Position numbers and translations under genes: made by a program
Shown: positions 61,146-64,000 of the stretch, piece after piece
Numbering within the stretch: position 1 is the first letter of the stretch
Layout: every line of letters starts with the position of its first letter
The notes under the pieces: model-generated
Seen by the model: the letters and a program-made list of their open reading frames with translations, nothing else
Told to the model about the DNA's origin: nothing
Database searches by the model: none
NCBI RefSeq assembly: GCF_003943515.1
Contig: NZ_RJPT01000009.1
Location: 1-64,000 of the forward strand
Direction: 5' to 3'
From: Streptococcus cristatus
Lineage (GTDB): Bacteria > Bacillota > Bacilli > Lactobacillales > Streptococcaceae
DNA: 64,000 nt

Positions 61146-61179
61146 AAAAAAGAGGCTGGGACTCTTTTGTCCCAACCTC
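61146..61179 (-). terminator. Terminator of the repeat-rich surface protein gene
   Basis: GAGG(t)TGGGAC / GTCCCA(g)CCTC stem with 6-nt loop and TTTTTT on the minus strand. Its arms closely resemble the third hairpin of the dispersed 176-bp element. Confidence 0.85.
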
Positions 61180-61252
61180 CTGAATGTAGGTACTGCTAGC
61201 TCACTAAAGTAGGCTAAAACTCCATATAAATTGTTTTGTAACCAGCTATAAT

Positions 61253-64000
61253 CTAAGCTCTCACAGAGATAAATGGTGAACCTTCTGTATTATCTTCAGG
61301 CGCTCCGCTCTTTGAACCAAAGATATAATCCACTGAGTACCAACCGTTATTATTAGCATTATAAGGATCATAGACCTGTGTTTGGCCATTTTGATAGCCT
61401 CTTAAGACTATCTCATGGGTAACAAAATGGCTGGCAAAGACACTGCTACCAACGGCTGCCATGACATGATGGCCTGCTGCCAAAGCTTCTTTAAGTGCTG
61501 CTGATGAATGTAAGACATCTGTTGTCAGTCCCCAGTTCTGTGCCCCTTGGACAATACCCTTACTTGACGTTCCAAATAGACCATTTTTGTTAAAGGAGTC
61601 TGTGTGATGATAAAGGAAGTCCGCTACGGTTGTTGGTAAAACAGTTTGACCTGTAATACCAGAAATAGTCATTGCTAATGTGGTAGGAACACAGCCAGTA
61701 GCTGCTAAATTATATTTTCCATAATATAAACCAGCCCATCTAGGATCACGTTGTGAATAATATGGCGTATCATAAACTCCTCTGCTGACTGTTGTAGTCG
61801 TTCCACCAACGCCTACCAAACTACCATCATTTTGAACATAATAGAGGTGAATATTATATTCTCCCGTAGAATATTTATGGCTAGAGGTGCGTACTAGGGC
61901 CTTATAACTACCATCCGCTTGCCTTTGAGCCCGATACCAAACAATGTCATCCTGACCATTGACACTTGACCAAGTTGGCAATTTGACTTCCTTGACTCCT
62001 TTTGGACTATAAACATTGGTCACTACAACTTCGAACGTGCCTAATCGAGGATTATTATTTTTAATGGTGATTTGACCCGTTGGCTTAATGTGCTCTGAAG
62101 CTACATTCGCTGTTGTCTTCGTGCCTCCGACCCCGACCATACGGCCATCATTCTGAACATAGTAGAGGTGGATATTGTATTCGCCTGTAGAATACTTGTG
62201 GTCACGTAGATTGACCTGTGCCTTGTAAGTACCATCGGCTTGCTTGACTGCTGTGTACCAAATAATGTCGTCCTGACCGTTAGCACTTGACCAGGTTGGC
62301 AATTTAACTTCCTTGACACCATAAGCATTCTCAACTTCAGAAACCACCACTTCAAAGGTGCCTGTCTGTTGATTGTTGTTCTGGATGGTCAACTTACCTT
62401 TTGGGGTGCCTAGAGATACGGTCGTCTTGGTTCCTCCAACTCCGACCAACTGGCCATTATTCCCTACATAATAGAGATGAACATTGTACTCACCTGTAGA
62501 ATATTTATGGTCGCTCGCCTTAATATTCATCTTGTAGGTACCATCAGCCTGCTTGGCAGCTCGATACCAGATAATATCATCTTGACCATTAGTGCTAGAC
62601 CAAGTTGGCAGAAGCACTTCACGAACTCCCTCTGGACTGCTCACTCCGCTCACGACAACATCAAAACTACCTGTTGTTGAATTATTATTGGCAATCGTGA
62701 GAGTTCCTTTTGGTTTAGCGACAGAAACAGTAGTTGTTGTGCCACTAACCCCAATCATCTGACCATTATCTTGAAGGTAGTAAAGGTGGATATGATACTC
62801 ACCAGTGGACATCTTATGGTTGCGGGCTTGAATGCTAGCCCTGTATGTGCCATCGGACTGCTTGGTGGCTGTATACCAAACAATATCATCTTGGCCTTTA
62901 TCACTAGACCAAATCGGCAGATGCACGCTCTTGACGCCAAAAGGACTGACAACATCAGACACAACAACATCGAAGCTGCCCGTATCCGGATTATTGTTCT
63001 CAATTTTCAAAGTCCCTTTAGGCTTGGCTGCTAAACTGAACTGGGTGCCTGCTACACCGACTAATTGACCGTCATCTTGGATATAGTAAAGATGAACAGT
63101 GTAGTCTCCCAAAGAATATTTGTGATCCCGAGCCTGGATACGAGCCCGATAGGTGCCATCGGACTGCTTGATTGCTGTGTGCCAGACTAGATCATCTTGA
63201 CCTTTATCGTTAGACCAAGTCGGCAGTTTGACTTCCTTAACACCAAAAGGATTGGAAACGTTAGAGACAACGACATCAAAGCTACCAGTAGCTGGATCGT
63301 TGTTTTCAATTTTCAAGGTTCCTTTAGGTTGAGATAGGCTAACTGTTGTTCGAGTACCACCTACACCAACCAGCTGACCATCATCTTGAATATAGTAGAG
63401 ATGGACATTGTATTCGCCTGTTGATTTCTTATGATTTACTGCTTTGACGGTTGCCCGATAAGTACCATCAGCCTGCTTGACTGCTGTGTACCAGATTAGG
63501 GTCATCTTGACCTTTGTCGGTGGACCAGGTTGGCAGTTTAACTTCCTTGACACCATAAGGATCGGAAACACCAGAAACGACAACATCGAAACTACCTGTA
63601 TCTGGATTATTGTTTTCAATTTTTAGCGTTCCTTTAGGCTGAGCCTTAGAAACCACAGTACTTGTACCACCTACACCGACCAGCTGACCATTATCCTGAA
63701 CATAATAGAGGTGGATATTGTACTCACCTAGAGAGTTCTTGTGGTGGGAAGCTTTGACTGTGACAGTGTAGTTGCCATTGGTCTGGCGCTGCGCCTCATA
63801 CCAGACTAGATCGTCTTGACCATTGACACTAGACCAAACAGGAACAACAACTTTTTTCACACCATAAGGATTAGAAACCCCTGAGACAACAACATCGAAA
63901 CTGCCTGTGTCTGGATTATTATTGACAATATCAATTTTTCCTTGCGGTTTACCAGTCGTAACAGTTGTTGTGGTACCACCTACACCGACTAGCTGATTGT
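61253..64000 (-). pseudogene. Frameshifted GBS-Bsp-repeat surface protein with C39-like peptidase domain (5' end outside window)
   Basis: The visible part holds seven complete GBS-Bsp-like repeats and one partial repeat, each about 103 residues (typical run GSFDVVVSGVSDPYGVKEVK), then a C-terminal C39-like cysteine-peptidase domain. That domain has the Cys at 61691-61693 in AATGCVPTTLAM, the His in VTHEIVLRG and Asp in YDPYNANN. Such proteins are extracellular and may bind or cut the cell wall or peptides. One extra C in CCC at 63499-63501 breaks the frame in the second repeat: the upstream frame ends soon after, and the remaining 788 residues are in the other frame. Gene continues beyond 64000, so signal peptide and true start are not visible. 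Confidence 0.85.
61785..64000 (-). repeat. Tandem ~309-bp repeats encoding GBS-Bsp-like domains
   Basis: Seven full units and one partial unit follow each other without spacer. Each encodes the cycle KIENNNPDTGSFDVVV ... LPTWS ... GQDD ... WYTA ... HLYYVQDNGQLVGVGGT. Similarity is strong at the DNA level, so recombination or copy-number change would be easy. Confidence 0.85.

Noticed and set aside
61785-64000. Regular repeats considered as a possible CRISPR array
   Set aside because: The ~309-bp period encodes a continuous protein domain, and there are no short direct repeats with unique spacers or cas genes.

Overview
The window is a gene-dense, low-GC Firmicute chromosome segment. Gene content and synteny point to an oral Streptococcus of the mitis/sanguinis type. 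Supporting evidence: the five-gene amiACDEF oligopeptide transporter, a comFA-comFC operon behind a SigX (ComX) box, liaFSR, rocS, macP beside mtnN and glmU, PolC-type polymerase, fused cytoplasmic MsrAB, and a surface protein with GBS-Bsp-like repeats. The species cannot be fixed from the sequence alone. Most genes lie on the minus strand; the exceptions are yigZ, cysK, def, a yitT-family gene and a possible immunity gene.

Layout. 0.2-4.4 kb: nth, greA, mltG and two tandem GNAT acetyltransferases, one frameshifted. 4.4-9.6 kb: murC, a charged hypothetical protein and a SWIM/SNF2 ATPase. 9.7-13.0 kb: hpf, comFC and comFA, with divergent yigZ. 13.1-18.3 kb: cysK, then a five-gene lia-type operon (liaF-liaS-liaR, a HAD-cyclophilin fusion, an S1-domain protein). 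18.5-21.5 kb: a glucose-type PTS IICBA with a perfect cre site and a nuclease/phosphatase-fold gene. 21.8-28.2 kb: amiA-C-D-E-F. 28.4-35.6 kb: a membrane GDPD, rocS, rsuA, an MFS permease, def, a GlsB-like protein, pepS and a 50-residue membrane protein. 35.6-48.3 kb: polC, a PH-domain protein, proS-rseP-cdsA-uppS, yajC and tkt. 48.5-55.98 kb: a small hypothetical gene, msrAB, an ArsC/Spx-like gene, a YciI-like gene, serA-serC and rsmI-yabA-holB-tmk. 56.2-60.1 kb: a yitT-family gene, mtnN, macP, a Nudix gene and glmU. 60.15-61.25 kb: an accessory patch with a possible bacteriocin-immunity gene and the broken start of a response regulator. 61.25-64.0 kb: the C-terminal part of a repeat-rich surface protein with a C39-like domain, frameshifted and running off the window.

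Functional themes. Much of the window serves the envelope and its monitoring (murC, mltG, uppS, cdsA, rseP, liaFSR, macP). Other groups cover DNA replication and chromosome biology (polC, holB, yabA, rocS, nth, tmk), competence (comFA/comFC), and nutrient uptake (PTS, Ami).

The most unusual signals are: a 176-bp dispersed element in three near-identical copies, each starting 4-8 nt after the stop codon of a minus-strand gene and predicted to fold into three hairpins; two apparently leaderless divergent genes (comFA and yigZ) sharing a 56-bp intergenic region; and the degraded bacteriocin-like patch next to the frameshifted repeat protein. No tRNA, rRNA, CRISPR array, intact insertion sequence or recognisable riboswitch was found.
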